From Nitrospirota bacterium (lineage in GTDB: Bacteria; Nitrospirota; Nitrospiria; Nitrospirales; Nitrospiraceae): a DNA stretch of 14,643 nucleotides. The notes beneath the pieces were generated by a model that worked only from the letters and a program-made list of their open reading frames with translations, was not told the DNA's origin and ran no database searches. The position numbers were made by a program, and so were the translations under genes. Positions 13,761 to 14,643 of the stretch are shown piece by piece. Each line of letters opens with the position of its first letter. The stretch's first letter is position 1. The stretch lies in NCBI GenBank assembly GCA_016222925.1, contig JACRQB010000232.1, positions 1 to 14,643 of the forward strand, given 5' to 3'.

Positions 13761-14098
13761 CGGAGGGATAGCTCGGCATTCCCGTCGTGCTGCATTGGGC
13801 CCTACGTGCAGTGCCGGAGGCGGTGGGTGTGGGCAGGACTCTGGATGGGAGGTGTGTAGATGGTTGGCGCATGGAGCTGACGCTCTGGGTGTCGTGGATC
13901 GGCTCACGATGGTAGAAAAGACTCCGACCTTCATTTTCTTGACGAGATATGACGATAGGCGTGGGGCTCCATCGCGTAACAGCCGTGGTTTTCTGCGTAG
14001 ACAGGGGAATGAAGAGCAGTTAAGACGTCTGGCACAGTCGGCTGCACGGATGCTTGTGGCGAAGGAGTGACCGGACGGCGCAGCCCGTCCTGCAATCC
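13761..14098. other. Intergenic stretch of about 340 bp
   Basis: I see no convincing gene. A plus-strand frame open from 13795 to 14070 includes MVEKTPTFIFLTRYDDRRGA from ATG 13911, but no ribosome binding site precedes either start and the composition is not protein-like. A clean hairpin lies at 14073-14090. Confidence 0.5.
14073..14090. terminator. Hairpin between converging genes
   Basis: GGACGG (14073-14078) and CCGTCC (14085-14090) pair perfectly around CGCAGC, nine bases beyond the stop of the minus-strand gene ending at 14099. There is no T-run on either side, so intrinsic termination is doubtful. Confidence 0.35.
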
Positions 14099-14335
14099 TT
14101 ATGCGGCTTTTAGAATTGCTTTGCGGAGTGAAGCCGAGACCGTGATGGGTAGGAAAAGGCTCTTGGGATAGAGGTAGTCTTCTCCAGACTCATCGACCAC
14201 GCGAACTTGGCCGTGCTTGAGTGCTCCCGCATCGGGAATGGCGACATAGATCTTGCGCTTTTCAAGCGAGGCCGCGTACCCCTTATTCTCGACGCAAATC
14301 AAAAACCGTGACGTAGTAAGCTTGGGCTTTGGCAT
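14099..14335 (-). CDS. Small conserved-looking protein of unknown function, 78 aa
   Basis: GAGG lies eight bases before the ATG at 14335. The product begins with a basic segment (MPKPKLTTSR), then FLICVENKGYAASLEKRKIY, VAIPDAGALKHGQVRVVDES, GEDYLYPKSLFLPI and a short C-terminal helix. The pattern of beta strands with the DESGEDYLYP turn suggests a small SH3-like barrel; I have the impression of similar short proteins in many genomes, but I cannot name a family. There is no signal peptide or membrane segment. It follows the gene ending at 14346 by ten bases and probably shares its mRNA. Confidence 0.7.
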   Translation of the reverse strand: MPKPKLTTSRFLICVENKGYAASLEKRKIYVAIPDAGALKHGQVRVVDESGEDYLYPKSLFLPITVSASLRKAILKAA

Positions 14336-14345
14336 AATGGCGTCC

Positions 14346-14576
14346 TCAGAGTAGTCGCTTGATCTTGTATTCTTTCCGGCCTATTCCCGTGGCCTCATAC
14401 CAGTGAATTTCTGCGAGATGGATGGAGCCATCGGAAAGGCGGACTTTAGCGATGCCCTTCCGCTTGCGCCAACGTCCCTTACCATAAAACTTCCGAAGCC
14501 TGGAGATCTCACGGATTTGAGACCCAACCGCGAACGTTTCAATCTGCGTGATCGGGCCGAGCAACTCGAAATGCAC
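14346..14576 (-). CDS. Small basic protein of unknown function, 76 aa
   Basis: The product HFELLGPITQIETFAVGSQI continues with REISRLRKFYGKGRWRKRKG, then VRLSDGSIHLAEIHWYEATG and ends GRKEYKIKRLL. It is strongly basic and mostly beta-like, without export signals. GTG 14576 is the only start candidate in frame, and it has no clear ribosome binding site; a TGA lies at about 14594-14592. The residues just upstream in the same frame (LWDDGLV) look like genuine protein, and an ATG in another frame begins two bases before that TGA. A one-base change near the true start is therefore possible. It is co-oriented with the following 78-aa gene, ten bases away, and I cannot assign a function. Confidence 0.65.
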   Translation of the reverse strand: MHFELLGPITQIETFAVGSQIREISRLRKFYGKGRWRKRKGIAKVRLSDGSIHLAEIHWYEATGIGRKEYKIKRLL

Positions 14577-14643
14577 GAGGCCATCGTCCCAAAGTCATGT
14601 GGTATCCGTCAACGGGAAAAGATAGGAAGGAGGGGCGTGCTAG

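Noticed and set aside
13795..14070. Plus-strand open frame after rlmI
   Set aside because: No ribosome binding site at either possible start, and low-complexity Gly/Cys/Arg composition; kept only as a note on the intergenic region.

Overview
The window looks like a stretch of a Nitrospira-type (Nitrospirota) chromosome with moderately high GC. The reasons are the protein content (lipoprotein cluster, glucosylglycerate operon, keto-acid decarboxylase) and two copies of a long palindromic intergenic repeat of a kind I associate from memory with Nitrospira genomes. The taxonomic call is an inference; there is no rRNA or other marker gene.

Layout. (1) Bases 1-816 are the 3' part of a group II intron: the C-terminal half of its reverse transcriptase/maturase, broken by a stop codon, then domain V, domain VI and a predicted 3' splice site. 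(2) 817-1520 has no convincing gene but holds hairpins and a 188-bp palindromic repeat. (3) A 56-residue protein of unknown function lies on the minus strand. (4) 1849-5709 is a plus-strand run of envelope lipoprotein genes: an LPP20-type lipoprotein, an LpoB-type activator of penicillin-binding proteins, a COG3014-type lipoprotein and a second LPP20-like protein. The last two appear to be run together by a deletion that removed one C-terminus and the other's signal peptide. (5) 5741-6458 is a small basic protein followed by a PIN-domain protein, a probable toxin-antitoxin pair.

(6) On the minus strand, 10638 down to 6488 is a tightly coupled four-gene operon: gpgS, a second GT-A glycosyltransferase, a channel-like membrane protein and a HAD phosphatase of the MpgP/GpgP family. 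Two junctions are 4-base ATGA overlaps and the last gap is 4 bases. Together they fit synthesis of the compatible solute glucosylglycerate plus an osmotic release function. A good sigma70-like promoter and a strongly foldable ~120-nt leader precede the operon. (7) 12512 to 10876, also minus, is a pyruvate/indolepyruvate-decarboxylase-type ThDP enzyme whose frame is broken in the middle by a probable small deletion. (8) A divergent RlmI-type 23S rRNA cytosine methyltransferase lacks about 35 N-terminal residues. (9) The right end carries two small linked minus-strand genes of unknown function.

At least three genes carry lesions (maturase, COG3014/LPP20 junction, decarboxylase) and two more have doubtful N-termini. 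This may be real gene decay or errors in a draft or metagenome assembly. I did not find a clearly new defence or mobile system. The most interesting items are the osmolyte operon with its structured leader, the nested palindromic repeats and the lipoprotein locus.
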